From the NCBI GenBank assembly GCA_003235475.1, contig QJWC01000094.1, forward strand, positions 1 to 64,000: 64,000 nucleotides of DNA, given 5' to 3'. The notes beneath the pieces were generated by a model. It worked only from the letters and a program-made list of their open reading frames with translations, ran no database searches and was not told the origin of the DNA. The DNA comes from Acidimicrobiia bacterium. Its GTDB lineage: Bacteria > Actinomycetota > Acidimicrobiia > Spongiisociales > UBA5794. Every line of letters begins with the position of its first letter. Position 1 is the stretch's first letter. The translations under genes were made by a program, and so were the position numbers. Below, piece after piece: positions 8,618-18,963 of this stretch.

Positions 8618-9106
8618 GTGACGGACATCAAGCCGATGGTGATCGCGGCGTTGGAGGCGGCGGGCGCCGACTTCGAGACCATGGAGTGCGACCCGGACCT
8701 CGCCGACACCGCGCAGTTCTGCGAGCACTACGGAATCCCTCCCGAGCAGTCGGCGAACGCCATCGTTCTTGCCTCGAGGCGACCGCAGGGCGTCTACGCC
8801 ATGTTCCTCGTGCTCGCGACCACGCGCCTCGACGTCAACCGGCAGGGTCGCTCGCTGATGGAGGTGTCGAAGGTGTCGTTCGCCCCACCGGACGTGACGG
8901 CCGAAGTCACCGGGATGGTCATGGGCGGCGTCACGCCCTTCGGTCGCCCGTCCGACCTTCCGCTGTTCGTGGACGCCGCCGTGATGGACCATCCCTGGGT
9001 GGTGATCGGAGGCGGGAGCCGGGACATGAAGGTGAAGCTCGACCCAACCGTGTTCGCAACCCTCGCGAACACGACCATCGTCGAAGGGCTCGCGAGTCCG
9101 ATCTGA
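8618..9106 (+). CDS. YbaK/EbsC-family aminoacyl-tRNA deacylase-like protein
   Basis: VTDIKPMVIAALEAAGADFETMECDPDLADTAQFCEHYGIPPEQSANAIVLASRR; GGVTPFGRPSDLPLFVD; GTG 8618 preceded by ggaggg. Confidence 0.82.
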   Translation: MTDIKPMVIAALEAAGADFETMECDPDLADTAQFCEHYGIPPEQSANAIVLASRRPQGVYAMFLVLATTRLDVNRQGRSLMEVSKVSFAPPDVTAEVTGMVMGGVTPFGRPSDLPLFVDAAVMDHPWVVIGGGSRDMKVKLDPTVFATLANTTIVEGLASPI

Positions 9107-9115
9107 CGCGGTCCG

Positions 9116-9631
9116 TCAGGCTGTCAGCGCCTTCTCATATCTTGTCTCCCACCGCGGCCTGCCAACGGTGATCCGCTTTCGGTCGCTCGTCTCCCTGAAT
9201 CCGAGCGCCTCGTACAACGCGCGGGCGCCGTGGTTGTCGTCGACCACCCAAAGCGAGATCGCAATGGCCCCACGGTCCGATCCCCATCGCTCGATGGCCT
9301 TCATCATCGACCGACCGACGCCGCGCCGCCTCGCTGTCTCTGCAACGAACACCGCAACGACCGGCACGACGTGTGACGACTCCCGCTCTCGCCACAGGCC
9401 GACCGCCATGCCGACGGGCTCTCCGTCGCGAAACGCAAGGATCGTCAACTGGCCTTCGCCAAGCGCCCCCACCGCTGCGCGATCGATCCACATCTCGTCG
9501 AGATCCGCGGCGGCTTGGTCGTACGTCGTGATGAAGGCGTCCGGCGCCTCGAGGAGGGCACGGAGCCGGATCTCTTTCAGATGTGGCCAGTCGGAAGGCT
9601 CGATCGGCCGGACCTCGATTGCGTCACCCAC
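9116..9631 (-). CDS. GNAT family N-acetyltransferase
   Basis: IRPIEPSDWPHLKEIRLRAL, VAETARRRGVGRSMMKAIERW, LYEALGFRETS. Confidence 0.92.
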   Translation of the reverse strand: MGDAIEVRPIEPSDWPHLKEIRLRALLEAPDAFITTYDQAAADLDEMWIDRAAVGALGEGQLTILAFRDGEPVGMAVGLWRERESSHVVPVVAVFVAETARRRGVGRSMMKAIERWGSDRGAIAISLWVVDDNHGARALYEALGFRETSDRKRITVGRPRWETRYEKALTA

Positions 9632-9641
9632 GGTGCGCGGC

Positions 9642-10943
9642 CTAACCGCCGATGGTGAGACCGTGCTTCGGCCTCGGGTACAACTCCCCCGGTGGTTCGT
9701 CGCCCGTGTACTCGACCCACGTCATGTGCGTCTGCCCGTAGTCGCGCTCCTGCATGGTGATGCATCCCTGAACGGGGCATACGAGGCTGCAGAGGTTGCA
9801 GCCAACGCAGGCGTCCTCGATGATCCACACGCGTGTCCTGTCCCCGGAGCGTTCGGCGCCTATCGCCTGGTGCGCTCCGTCCTGGCACGAGATGTAGCAG
9901 AGACCGCAACCGATGCACTTGTCCTGGTCGATGTTCGCCTTGATGACGTAATTGATGTCGAGGTGCGCCCAGTCGGTGACCTTCCCAACCGAAAGCCCAC
10001 GAAGCTCGTTGACACTCGCCATGCCCTTGCTGTCGAGGTAGTTCGAGAGCCCTTCGATCATCCCCTCGACGATGCGGTACCCGTAGTGCATGACCGCGGT
10101 GCAGACCTGCACGGTGGTCGCCCCGAGAAGGATGTACTCGGCGGCGTCCTGCCACGTCGCGATGCCGCCGATACCGCTGATGGGAAGGCCGTCCGTCTCG
10201 GGATCGGCCGCGATCTGGGACACCATGTGGAGGGCGATCGGCTTGACAGCCGGGCCGCAGTACCCACCGTGGCTCGACTTGTCGCCGACCACGGGCCTCG
10301 GCACCATCGTGTCGAGATCGACGCCAGTGATCGAGTTGATCGTGTTGATGAGGCTCACCGCGTCGGCACCGCCCTTCAACGCCGCACGGGACGCCGCTCG
10401 GATGTCCGTTATGTTCGGTGTCAGCTTCACGAACACGGGCACCGTCGCCGACGACACGGCCCATGTCGTGATGTCGCAGGTGTACTCGGGCACCTGGCCG
10501 ACCGCGGCACCCATGCCCCTTTCCGACATACCGTGCGGGCAGCCGAAGTTGAGCTCGATGCCGTCGGCACCGGCCTGTTCGACCTGTTTGATGATCGTGT
10601 CCCACGCCTCCGGGTTCGACTCGACCATGAGCGACACGATCACGGCGTTGTCCGGGTAGCGGCGCTTGACCTCCGCGATCTCGATGAGGTTGTCCTCGAG
10701 GGTGCGGTCCGTGATGAGCTCGATGTTGTTGAGGCCCATCATCCGCTGGCCGTTGATGTCCACAGACGAATATCGGCTGTAGGTGTTCTCGATGGGTTCG
10801 CCGAGCGTCTTCCAGACAGCGCCGCCCCATCCCGCGTCGAACGCGCGCGCGATCTGGTCACCGGTGTTCGTCGGTGGTGCCGATGCGAGCCAGAAGGGGT
10901 TCGGGGAGTCGATCCCTGCGATGTTGACGGAGAGATCAGCCAT
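9642..10943 (-). CDS. preA: NAD-dependent dihydropyrimidine dehydrogenase subunit PreA
   Basis: ADLSVNIAGIDSPNPFWLASAPPTNTG; C-terminal 2x[4Fe-4S] CIGCGLCYISCQDGAHQAI, CVGCNLCSLVCPVQGCITM. Confidence 0.95.
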   Translation of the reverse strand: MADLSVNIAGIDSPNPFWLASAPPTNTGDQIARAFDAGWGGAVWKTLGEPIENTYSRYSSVDINGQRMMGLNNIELITDRTLEDNLIEIAEVKRRYPDNAVIVSLMVESNPEAWDTIIKQVEQAGADGIELNFGCPHGMSERGMGAAVGQVPEYTCDITTWAVSSATVPVFVKLTPNITDIRAASRAALKGGADAVSLINTINSITGVDLDTMVPRPVVGDKSSHGGYCGPAVKPIALHMVSQIAADPETDGLPISGIGGIATWQDAAEYILLGATTVQVCTAVMHYGYRIVEGMIEGLSNYLDSKGMASVNELRGLSVGKVTDWAHLDINYVIKANIDQDKCIGCGLCYISCQDGAHQAIGAERSGDRTRVWIIEDACVGCNLCSLVCPVQGCITMQERDYGQTHMTWVEYTGDEPPGELYPRPKHGLTIGG

Positions 10944-10952
10944 GATCGCGCC

Positions 10953-12263
10953 TCACTTTCCCGCTGCGGCGGTGCGCAGAGTCTCGTCGATGTCGAATGC
11001 TGCGGCCTTTCCATGGGCCACGGCGTTGACCACTTCCTTGCCGCCGTTCACACAGTCCCCGCCAGCCCAAATGCGACCATTCGCCGTGCGGTACGAGTCG
11101 TTCACCACCACACGTCCTCCTTTGTCGGTCTCGACGCCGGGCAGCATCGAGAACCACGAGGTGCGCTTCTCCTGGCCAGTCGCCCTCAACACACGGTCGA
11201 CGGGGATCCGGAACTCGGTGCCGTCGACCAGCTCCGGCCATCCGTCATCGTTGGGGAGCGTGCGTTGGCACACGATCGCTTTCACCCGATCATCGCCTTC
11301 GATGCGCACCGGGACGGCCCAGTGCATGAACTCCACACCGTTTGTCAAGGCCCGTTCGATGTCGTGGGGGTACGCGCGCATGTCGTTCCTCCCCCGGCGG
11401 TAGATGAGATAGACGTGATCTGCACCCGACATCGCTGCCTGCGTCGCCGCGTCGATCGACGTGTTGCCACCGCCTATCACGGCAACAGTCTGACCGGTCA
11501 TGTCGCAGCCGCTGCGACGGACATCGGCGATGAACTCGAGTGCGTCCTCGGAACCCGCGAGGTCTTCGCCTTCCAATCCGATCAGGGGCACGGATCCGAG
11601 CCCGACACCGACGAACAGCGCATCGTGCTGTTCCATGAGCTCGTCGATCCCGAGATCGCTCCCAACGGCGACACCCGTCCTGATCTCGACCCCGAGGCCC
11701 TCGATGAAATCGACCTCGGCAAGGCTGGTCGGCAGGTCCATCTTGTAGTTCGCGACGCCGTACGTATTGAGCCCACCGGCATGTTCCGACGCCTCGTACA
11801 CGACTGCCGAATGTCCCAGCTTGGCCAGTTCACCAGCGCACGACAGCCCCGCGGGACCACCTCCGATCACGCCGATGGAGAACCCGGTCGAAGGGGCGGG
11901 GGTGAACAATTCGAAGCCGCCGAACACCACGTCGTCCGTGGCATACGCCTGGAGGCGACCGATGTCGATCGGGCGTTCATGGAGATCGTTCAGCACGCAC
12001 GCGCCGGCACACAGCACCTCCGTCGGGCAGACTCGCGCACACGAACCCCCGAGGAGGTTCGACTCGAGGATCGTCCGTGCCGAGCCGACGAGGTCGTTCG
12101 TTGCGATGCGCTTGATGAAGCCGGGAACGTCGATCGAGGTGGGGCACGCACGGGTGCATGGCGCGTCCCAGCACATCAGGCACCGGTGCGCTTCGACGAG
12201 CGCCTCGTCCGACGTCATGGTCGGCTGCGGCGACAAACCGCTCGTGGCTACCACGGTCGTCAT
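10953..12263 (-). CDS. preT: NAD(P)-dependent oxidoreductase, dihydropyrimidine dehydrogenase subunit PreT (GltD-like)
   Basis: CLMCWDAPCTRACPTSIDVPGFIKRI, GVIGGGPAGLSCAGELAKLGH, VIGGGNTSIDAATQA; SD gaggaggt before ATG 12263. Confidence 0.93.
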   Translation of the reverse strand: MTTVVATSGLSPQPTMTSDEALVEAHRCLMCWDAPCTRACPTSIDVPGFIKRIATNDLVGSARTILESNLLGGSCARVCPTEVLCAGACVLNDLHERPIDIGRLQAYATDDVVFGGFELFTPAPSTGFSIGVIGGGPAGLSCAGELAKLGHSAVVYEASEHAGGLNTYGVANYKMDLPTSLAEVDFIEGLGVEIRTGVAVGSDLGIDELMEQHDALFVGVGLGSVPLIGLEGEDLAGSEDALEFIADVRRSGCDMTGQTVAVIGGGNTSIDAATQAAMSGADHVYLIYRRGRNDMRAYPHDIERALTNGVEFMHWAVPVRIEGDDRVKAIVCQRTLPNDDGWPELVDGTEFRIPVDRVLRATGQEKRTSWFSMLPGVETDKGGRVVVNDSYRTANGRIWAGGDCVNGGKEVVNAVAHGKAAAFDIDETLRTAAAGK

Positions 12264-12353
12264 ACCTGACCTCCTCCGATCCGGCTCCGTCTTGAAGGGC
12301 GAGGGGTTGCCGTCGTCGACGGCAACCCCCACATCACCCAATGTTGCCTGTGG

Positions 12354-13472
12354 CTATTCGCCACCTTCTGTGAGTTCGATCGTCAGCGGCGTCCAGCCGT
12401 TGCCATCGACGTCCACGCCGTCGGCCCTGAGATTCGCGAGCGCTTCGGCGTTGATGTCGGTGATGTACGCACCGGCGGCCGGTTCGCCCTTCAGCACTGC
12501 ACCGTCCACGGCATTCTTGATCGTCTGGTTCCAGAGATTCGGATCCATCGTGCCGACGCCGCTCGACGCGGGCCAGATCAGGTTGTTGATCTCGTTGAGC
12601 ATCCAACGCTGGTGGGACTCGCCGAGCGTCGGGCCTGCGTCGAGGACGTGCTGCACGCACTCGTCGAAGTTGTCGCGGCAGAACACCCACCCTCGGATCG
12701 ACGCCTCGACGAACTTGACTGCAGTCTCGCGATACGCAGGATCATCGGCAAGACGATCGGCATCGGCCCAGATGCCGTCCTGCAACATCGCCGTACCGAC
12801 GTCGTTCCAGTCGATAACGGAAAGGTCTTCCGGTTGGAAGAGCTCGCCGGTGGCCGGGTTGATCGTTTCGAGCACCTGTGCGTACTCGTTGTACGTCATC
12901 GCCTGCGCCGCATCGATGTCACCGGCAATGAGCGCGAGCATGTCGAATTGCTGCTGGACGAGGTTCACGTCGGTGTTCGGGTCGAGGCCCGCCTGGCGGA
13001 GGCCGGCGAAGAGCTCCGCCTCGTTGCCGAAGCCCCAGTTACCGACGTTCTTGCCTGCGAGATCCGCAGGGGTTGTGATGCCCTGGTCCGCGAACGACAC
13101 CTGGAGGGTTGCGGACCGTTCGAATATCTGGGAAATGTTGGTGACGTTCGCGCCTTCTTCACGCGGTCCGAGCGCGCGTATGACCCACGACAGAGCGAAA
13201 TCGGCAGCACCCGATTCGATCACCGTGGCCGGGACGATGTCCACTCCACCCTCGAGGATGGTGACGTCGAGGCCCGCATCCTCGTAATAACCCTCGGCAA
13301 CGGCTGCGTAGTAGCCGGCGAACTGCGCCTGCGTGAACCACTGCATCTGAAGGGTCACCGGCGTCAGCTCGGTCGTGTCACCCTCGTCCGAGCCGCACGC
13401 GGCAGCGATCATCGCGAACACCGCGACGACGATCAGCCACTTCGCTGCTCGTTTTCGGTTCGTGAATAGCAT
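12354..13472 (-). CDS. ABC transporter substrate-binding protein, NMT1/THI5-like lipoprotein
   Basis: Lipobox AAACGSD; LQMQWFTQAQFAGYYAAVAEGYYEDAGLDVTILEGG. Confidence 0.92.
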   Translation of the reverse strand: MLFTNRKRAAKWLIVVAVFAMIAAACGSDEGDTTELTPVTLQMQWFTQAQFAGYYAAVAEGYYEDAGLDVTILEGGVDIVPATVIESGAADFALSWVIRALGPREEGANVTNISQIFERSATLQVSFADQGITTPADLAGKNVGNWGFGNEAELFAGLRQAGLDPNTDVNLVQQQFDMLALIAGDIDAAQAMTYNEYAQVLETINPATGELFQPEDLSVIDWNDVGTAMLQDGIWADADRLADDPAYRETAVKFVEASIRGWVFCRDNFDECVQHVLDAGPTLGESHQRWMLNEINNLIWPASSGVGTMDPNLWNQTIKNAVDGAVLKGEPAAGAYITDINAEALANLRADGVDVDGNGWTPLTIELTEGGE

Positions 13473-13501
13473 CGAGTCTCCTCACTCTCTCCGACGCATT
13501 G

Positions 13502-14278
13502 TCATCCGACGACAACGTCCACATCCGGGCGCCACGGTGTGACGATCCTTTCAACACCCCCACTCAGGAGGTACAGGATGATGCCCATCGCGCTTCCCGC
13601 AATGACTGCCGCCCAGGCCTCGGTGTACCTCGACGAGGCTGCGTTCTGGACAATAAACTGACCAAGGGCATCCTGCCGACCACCAAAGTATTCTGCCACG
13701 ATCGCACCGATCACCGCGAGCGACGACGCGATCTTCAGGGATACGAAGAACAGCGGCATGGCGTTCGGTATCCGCACCATCTTCGTGATCTCCCACTTCG
13801 AAGCCGCATACGAGTGCATGAGGTCGAGTTCGGTCGCGCCGACGCTGGTCAACCCTTTCGTCGTGTTGATGAAGACCGGGAAGAACACGAGGAGGACGAC
13901 GATCGCCTGATTCGAGGTTGGCGACAGCAGGCCGTACCACGCGTTGAAGATCGGAGCGAGGGCGATGATGGGTATCGCGTTCAGGGCAATTGCCAGAGGC
14001 GTCAGGGTCTCGTCCGCGAGTCGGAAGCGGGACACGAGCAGGGACCACACGACCCCGAGGAGCACACCAACGATCAGCCCTGTGATGACGATGTATCCGG
14101 TGTTCACGGTCGCGGTCCAGATCACGGTGAAGTTGTCGACGAACGAGCCGACGATCTCGGTCGGACGCGGAAGCACGAAGCCGTCTGGCTTGGCAAGGAG
14201 GAGTCCGAGCTCCCAGACGATGAGTCCGACCGAGCCGAATACCAGGGCAGGGGCTGCGCCTCGGAACACTCTTCGCAT
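13502..14278 (-). CDS. ABC transporter permease (SsuC/ThiX-like)
   Basis: BPD-transport type inner-membrane signature; LALNAIPIIALAPIFNAWYG; FFPVFINTTKGL. Confidence 0.9.
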   Translation of the reverse strand: MRRVFRGAAPALVFGSVGLIVWELGLLLAKPDGFVLPRPTEIVGSFVDNFTVIWTATVNTGYIVITGLIVGVLLGVVWSLLVSRFRLADETLTPLAIALNAIPIIALAPIFNAWYGLLSPTSNQAIVVLLVFFPVFINTTKGLTSVGATELDLMHSYAASKWEITKMVRIPNAMPLFFVSLKIASSLAVIGAIVAEYFGGRQDALGQFIVQNAASSRYTEAWAAVIAGSAMGIILYLLSGGVERIVTPWRPDVDVVVG

Positions 14279-15075
14279 CAGCGCCCACCCTTGTCGAACC
14301 GAAGCGCTTCTCGCACCTCGGTGACCTTTTCGAAGAATCTGTTCGACTCCCTGGTCTCGAAGCCTCGAACGCCCAACGGAACCTCGATATCCGCCGTGAT
14401 GCGCCCTGGCCTCGGCGACATGACGATCACGCGCTGGGACAGGAACACCGCCTCGGGGATCGAATGGGTGACGAAGACGACCGTCTTGCCCGTCCTCGCC
14501 CAGATGTCGAGTACCTCCGTCTGCATGTGCTCCCTGGTCATCTCGTCGAGCGCTCCAAAGGGCTCATCCATCAAGAGCAGCGAGGGCCGGAAGGCGAGGG
14601 CCCTGGCGATGGCGACGCGCTGTTGCATACCTCCCGAGAGCTCCCTCGGGTAATGCGTCGCGAACTCGGCGAGCTTCACGAGCTCGAGCATTTCATCCGC
14701 TCGCGCCTTGCGATCAGCCTTCTCCCATCCCATGAGCTGGAGGGGCAGCTCGATGTTCTGCGTCACGGTTCTCCACTCGAACAGTCCGGAAGTCTGGAAA
14801 GCCATTCCGTAATCACGGTCGAGGCGAGCCTTGTCCGCAGACTTCCCATTGACCGTCACCGATCCGCCGGTCGGGTGTGTCAGGGCTGCCATGAGGCGAA
14901 GCAGCGTGGACTTGCCGCACCCCGACGGGCCGATGAGGGAAACGAACGAACCTTCTGAGATGTCGAGATTGATATCGTCGAGCGCCCGGACCTCGTTCGG
15001 CTTCCCACGGTTGAAGACCTTCGAGACACTTTCGATGCTCACGGCGACCTTCGAACCGGTGTCCGATCCCGTCAT
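14278..15075 (-). CDS. ABC transporter ATP-binding protein (SsuB/TauB-like)
   Basis: Walker A GPSGCGKSTLL, signature [15 protein letters not shown], Walker B LLLMDEPFGALD. Confidence 0.95.
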   Translation of the reverse strand: MTGSDTGSKVAVSIESVSKVFNRGKPNEVRALDDINLDISEGSFVSLIGPSGCGKSTLLRLMAALTHPTGGSVTVNGKSADKARLDRDYGMAFQTSGLFEWRTVTQNIELPLQLMGWEKADRKARADEMLELVKLAEFATHYPRELSGGMQQRVAIARALAFRPSLLLMDEPFGALDEMTREHMQTEVLDIWARTGKTVVFVTHSIPEAVFLSQRVIVMSPRPGRITADIEVPLGVRGFETRESNRFFEKVTEVREALRFDKGGR

Positions 15076-16019
15076 CGTGCACCTCGCGCCGCCTGGCGGC
15101 GCGTTACTGCGACGTACTCGAGCAATGTGACGACACCCACAGCGAGGATGCCGAGCACAGCCGCCCCGACCACCGAGGCATAGAGCCGAGGTGGCCCGGT
15201 CGTGTATCGGCTCGCGTAGTCGAGGATCAACCGACCCAATCCACCGCGGACACCACCGGATATCTCCCCGACGATCGCACCGACGATGGCCACCGTGGCG
15301 GCAAGCTTGAAGGCGGCGAAGAGGTAGGGCATCGATGCGGGAAGTTGGAGCTTCAGAAGCGTCTGCCGTCTCGTCGCCGCGTAGGACCGCATCAACTCCA
15401 TCGCTGCGGCGTCAGCCGACTGCAGGCCCTTGATCCCATTCATCGCAACAGGGAAGAACGTGAGGTATGTCGCGATGATCGACACGGACATCCAGGGCTC
15501 CCACGTGAAGGGGAGCCAGCCGAGGGACTTCGACCCCCAGATGACGATGATCGGAGCGATCGCTACGAGGGGAACCGTCTGGCTGGCGACCAGATACGGC
15601 GAGAGCCCACGCTCGAACCACTTCTTGCGGAGCATGAAGATGGCCAACCCAAGGCCGAGGACCGCCCCGAGCAGGAATCCGAACGCGGCCTCGCGAAGGG
15701 TGAACAGAGCTGCCTCGCCGATGAACGCGCCGAGCGGCTTGGATGAGTTCCGCTGTGGCGGCTGACCGAATTCGACAGCGATGTCGAGGAGGGGCGGCAT
15801 AGTGAGGTCATCGGTGCGTGGGAGGATCCTGCCGACGACGGGCAGGTCGGTCTGCGCATCGTCGACAGCGCTGCCAAATGCCTTGTATCCGGTGTACAAG
15901 ATCGACAACACAACGAGAAACACCAGAAAGACGGCGACGCGACGCACGCCGCGACGTGCCGCCGCGTTTCGCTCATGCCGAGCGATTGCCCGGTTCGTTT
16001 CCTCGCGTGTGGTCATCAA
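15072..16019 (-). CDS. ABC transporter permease (second permease of the operon)
   Basis: VASQTVPLVAIAPIIVIWGSKSLGW, TFFPVAMNGIKGLQSAD, ATG overlap with ATPase gene. Confidence 0.9.
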   Translation of the reverse strand: MMTTREETNRAIARHERNAAARRGVRRVAVFLVFLVVLSILYTGYKAFGSAVDDAQTDLPVVGRILPRTDDLTMPPLLDIAVEFGQPPQRNSSKPLGAFIGEAALFTLREAAFGFLLGAVLGLGLAIFMLRKKWFERGLSPYLVASQTVPLVAIAPIIVIWGSKSLGWLPFTWEPWMSVSIIATYLTFFPVAMNGIKGLQSADAAAMELMRSYAATRRQTLLKLQLPASMPYLFAAFKLAATVAIVGAIVGEISGGVRGGLGRLILDYASRYTTGPPRLYASVVGAAVLGILAVGVVTLLEYVAVTRRQAARGAR

Positions 16020-17507
16020 TCAGGCGTTCTGGGGAAAGCCGAGGTCAACCGAGCTCGTTGCAGGGTCCGGCCACCTACTCGTCACGACCTTCGCCTTCGT
16101 GTAGAAGTACATGCCTTCCGGCCCATACGCGTGCGAACCCCCGAACAACGAGTCGCCCCAACCTCCGAATGAGTAGTAGCCCACCGGCACGGGCACCGGC
16201 ACGTTGATGCCGACCATGCCAGCATCGGCATCCATCTGGAACCGCCTGGCCGCACCGCCGTCGCGCGTGAAGATCGCCGTTCCGTTGCCGTACGGGTTGT
16301 CCGCGATGAGGTCGACCGCCTCGTCGTAGGTGTCGACACGCACCACAGAGAGCACAGGCCCAAAGATTTCCTGGTCGTAACAGGCCATCCCGGGCTTGAC
16401 GTTGTCGAGGAGAGACGGCGCGAGGAAGAAGCCATCGCCATCGAACGTGTGCTTGCGCCCGTCAACCACCACGGTCGCGCCCTCGGTCGGGGCATTCTCG
16501 ACGAACGAAGCGACCCTGTCCCGATGCTCGCGCGTGATGAGCGGTCCCATCTCGGACTTCGGATCCGTGCCGTCGCCGACGACGACGTCCGGGATCCTGT
16601 CCTGAATCGCCTCGATCACAGGATCAGCTGACGATCCGACGGCGACAAGCACCGAAATCGCCATGCACCGCTCGCCCGCGGACCCGTATGCAGCGCTCAC
16701 CGCCGCGTCGGCGGCGAGGTCGATGTCGGCGTCAGGGAGGACCACCATGTGGTTCTTCGCGCCGCCCAGCGCCTGCACACGCTTCCCAGCGTTCGTGCCG
16801 GTCATGTACACGTACTTGGCGATCGGCGTCGATCCGACGAACGACACCGCCGCGACGTCGGGATGTTCGAGCAATCGATCGACAGCGACCTTGTCACCCT
16901 GCACGATGTTGAACACACCGTCCGGCAACCCGGCCTCCTGGAGGAGTTCGGCCGCGAGAAGATTCACGCTCGGATCCTTTTCCGAAGGTTTGAGCACGAA
17001 CGCGTTGCCCGCGGCGATCGCGTTCGGATACATCCACATCGGGACCATGGCCGGGAAGTTGAACGGGGTGATGCCAGCGACGACGCCGAGCGGCTGGCGT
17101 ATCGAATACACGTCTATCCCTGTCGACGCTTCCTGCGAGAACGACCCCTTCAGGTGCTCGGCGAGCCCGCACGCGTACTCGATGTTCTCGATACCGCGCT
17201 GGACCTCGCCGGCGGAGTCGCTCAACACCTTCCCGTGCTCTGCTGTCAGCGCCGCGGCGAAGTCTGCCTTGTGACGCACGACGAGGTCGCGGAAGGCGAA
17301 CAGGATGTTCGTCCGCTTCGCGATCGACACCTCACGCCACGATTCGGCGGCCTCCTTCGCGACCGCGACCGCTGCATCCACCTCGTCGATGGACGCAAGG
17401 CCGACCAGTGCTGTTTGCTCACCCGTCGCGGGGTTGTAGACGGCCGCGGTGCGCCCCGAACCCGAGGCGACAGCCTCGCCGCCGATCACGTGGTCGATGG
17501 TCTTCAT
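16020..17507 (-). CDS. mmsA: CoA-acylating (methyl)malonate-semialdehyde dehydrogenase
   Basis: MSDH motifs: ITPFNFPAMVPMWMYPNAIAAGNAFVLKPSEKDPS, GERCMAISV, VPVPVGYYSFGGWGDSLFG. Confidence 0.94.
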   Translation of the reverse strand: MKTIDHVIGGEAVASGSGRTAAVYNPATGEQTALVGLASIDEVDAAVAVAKEAAESWREVSIAKRTNILFAFRDLVVRHKADFAAALTAEHGKVLSDSAGEVQRGIENIEYACGLAEHLKGSFSQEASTGIDVYSIRQPLGVVAGITPFNFPAMVPMWMYPNAIAAGNAFVLKPSEKDPSVNLLAAELLQEAGLPDGVFNIVQGDKVAVDRLLEHPDVAAVSFVGSTPIAKYVYMTGTNAGKRVQALGGAKNHMVVLPDADIDLAADAAVSAAYGSAGERCMAISVLVAVGSSADPVIEAIQDRIPDVVVGDGTDPKSEMGPLITREHRDRVASFVENAPTEGATVVVDGRKHTFDGDGFFLAPSLLDNVKPGMACYDQEIFGPVLSVVRVDTYDEAVDLIADNPYGNGTAIFTRDGGAARRFQMDADAGMVGINVPVPVPVGYYSFGGWGDSLFGGSHAYGPEGMYFYTKAKVVTSRWPDPATSSVDLGFPQNA

Positions 17508-17524
17508 GGTCAGATCCTCTCGGT

Positions 17525-18949
17525 TCAGTGGTGGACCGACACCGTATCCCGCTTGAGATACTGGCCGTCGCCCTTTTCCCCGACGTACTCGTCACCGTCG
17601 ACGATGACCTTGCCCCGGAGCATGACGGTCTCGACCTTCCCCTGCACCTCGAGACCCTCGTACACGGAGTAGTCGACGAACATGTGGTGCTGTTCGACCG
17701 ACTTGGTCCATTTCGCGTTCGGGTCGAATATCACGATGTCAGCATCGGACCCCACCGCAATCGTGCCCTTCTTCGGATACAGGCCGAACATCTTCGCCGC
17801 CGCGGTGCTGCAGATCTCGACCCAACGGTTCACGTCGATGCGCCCTCCAACCACACCACCGTGGTACATCAGCTGGTAGCGGTCCTCGACGCCGGGAAGC
17901 CCGTTCGGGATCGCGGTGAAATCGCCGAGTCCCAGCTTCTTCTGCATTCCGAGCGTCGGGTGGTCATCCATGCAGAACGGGCAGTGATCCGTCGACACGA
18001 CCTGGAGGTCGTTCGTCGCGAGACCGTTCCACAGCGCCTCCTGGTGCCCTTCGGACCGTAGACGGATGGGCGTCGAACACACGTACTTCGCACCCTCGAA
18101 GCCAGGTTTGCTGACGTGGTCCTCGACCGACAGGAACAGGTACTGCGGACACGTCTCCGCAAAAACCGGAAGCCCGCGATCACGGGCTTCTGCGATCTCG
18201 GCGACGGCTTCTTTCGCGGACATGTGGACCACGTAGAGGTGGACGCCCGCCAGCTCGGACAGCACGATCGCGCGGTGGGTTGCCTCGCTCTCGGTGATGG
18301 CGGGTCGGGTGAGCGAGTGGTAGACGGGATCGGTTTCCCCTCTGGCGATCGCCTGCTCGCGCAGGACGTCGATCGCGATGCCGTTCTCCGCATGCATCAT
18401 GATCATCGCGTCGAGGCCCGCGGCGGTCTGCATCGCCCTGAGGATGTCCCCGTCGTCCGAATACAGGACACCGGGGTACGCCATGAACAGCTTGAAGCTG
18501 GTCACACCGAGGTCGACGAGCTGTTCCATCTCCTTGAGGGACGACTCGTTTATGTCGCCGGCGATCATGTGGAAGCCATAGTCGACCGCGCAGTTCCCCG
18601 CCGCCTTCTCCATCCAGTTGGTGTAACCGTCCATCATGGTCTCGCCCTTCACCTGCACGGCGAAGTCGACCATGGTGGTGGTACCGCCCCACGCTGCGGC
18701 CCGCGAGCCGGTCTCGAACGTGTCGGACGCGTACGTCCCACCGAAGGGAAGCTCCATGTGGGTGTGCGGATCGATGCCGCCCGGCACGACGAGCTTGCCG
18801 CTCGCGTCGATCACCTTGTCCGCATCGTCTTCCCACGAGTGCGATCCCGGAGCTGCAAGGGCGACCACGGCCTCCCCGTCGACCAGGACGTCTGCCTCGA
18901 CGGTGTCGATGGCCGTGACGACCGTTCCTCCCTTGATGAGTGTCTTCAT
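17525..18949 (-). CDS. hydA: dihydropyrimidinase
   Basis: MKTLIKGGTVVTAIDTVEADVLVDGE; VPGGIDPHTHMELPFGGT; VVSTDHCPF. Confidence 0.94.
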   Translation of the reverse strand: MKTLIKGGTVVTAIDTVEADVLVDGEAVVALAAPGSHSWEDDADKVIDASGKLVVPGGIDPHTHMELPFGGTYASDTFETGSRAAAWGGTTTMVDFAVQVKGETMMDGYTNWMEKAAGNCAVDYGFHMIAGDINESSLKEMEQLVDLGVTSFKLFMAYPGVLYSDDGDILRAMQTAAGLDAMIMMHAENGIAIDVLREQAIARGETDPVYHSLTRPAITESEATHRAIVLSELAGVHLYVVHMSAKEAVAEIAEARDRGLPVFAETCPQYLFLSVEDHVSKPGFEGAKYVCSTPIRLRSEGHQEALWNGLATNDLQVVSTDHCPFCMDDHPTLGMQKKLGLGDFTAIPNGLPGVEDRYQLMYHGGVVGGRIDVNRWVEICSTAAAKMFGLYPKKGTIAVGSDADIVIFDPNAKWTKSVEQHHMFVDYSVYEGLEVQGKVETVMLRGKVIVDGDEYVGEKGDGQYLKRDTVSVHH

Positions 18950-18963
18950 TGTGACTCCTCGCC

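Noticed and set aside
9168-12269. 1033-aa plus-strand ORF opposite preA/preT
   Set aside because: Antisense open frame typical of GC-rich DNA; preA/preT on the other strand have unmistakable family motifs, while this translation is Arg/Asp/Val-rich with no recognisable domain.
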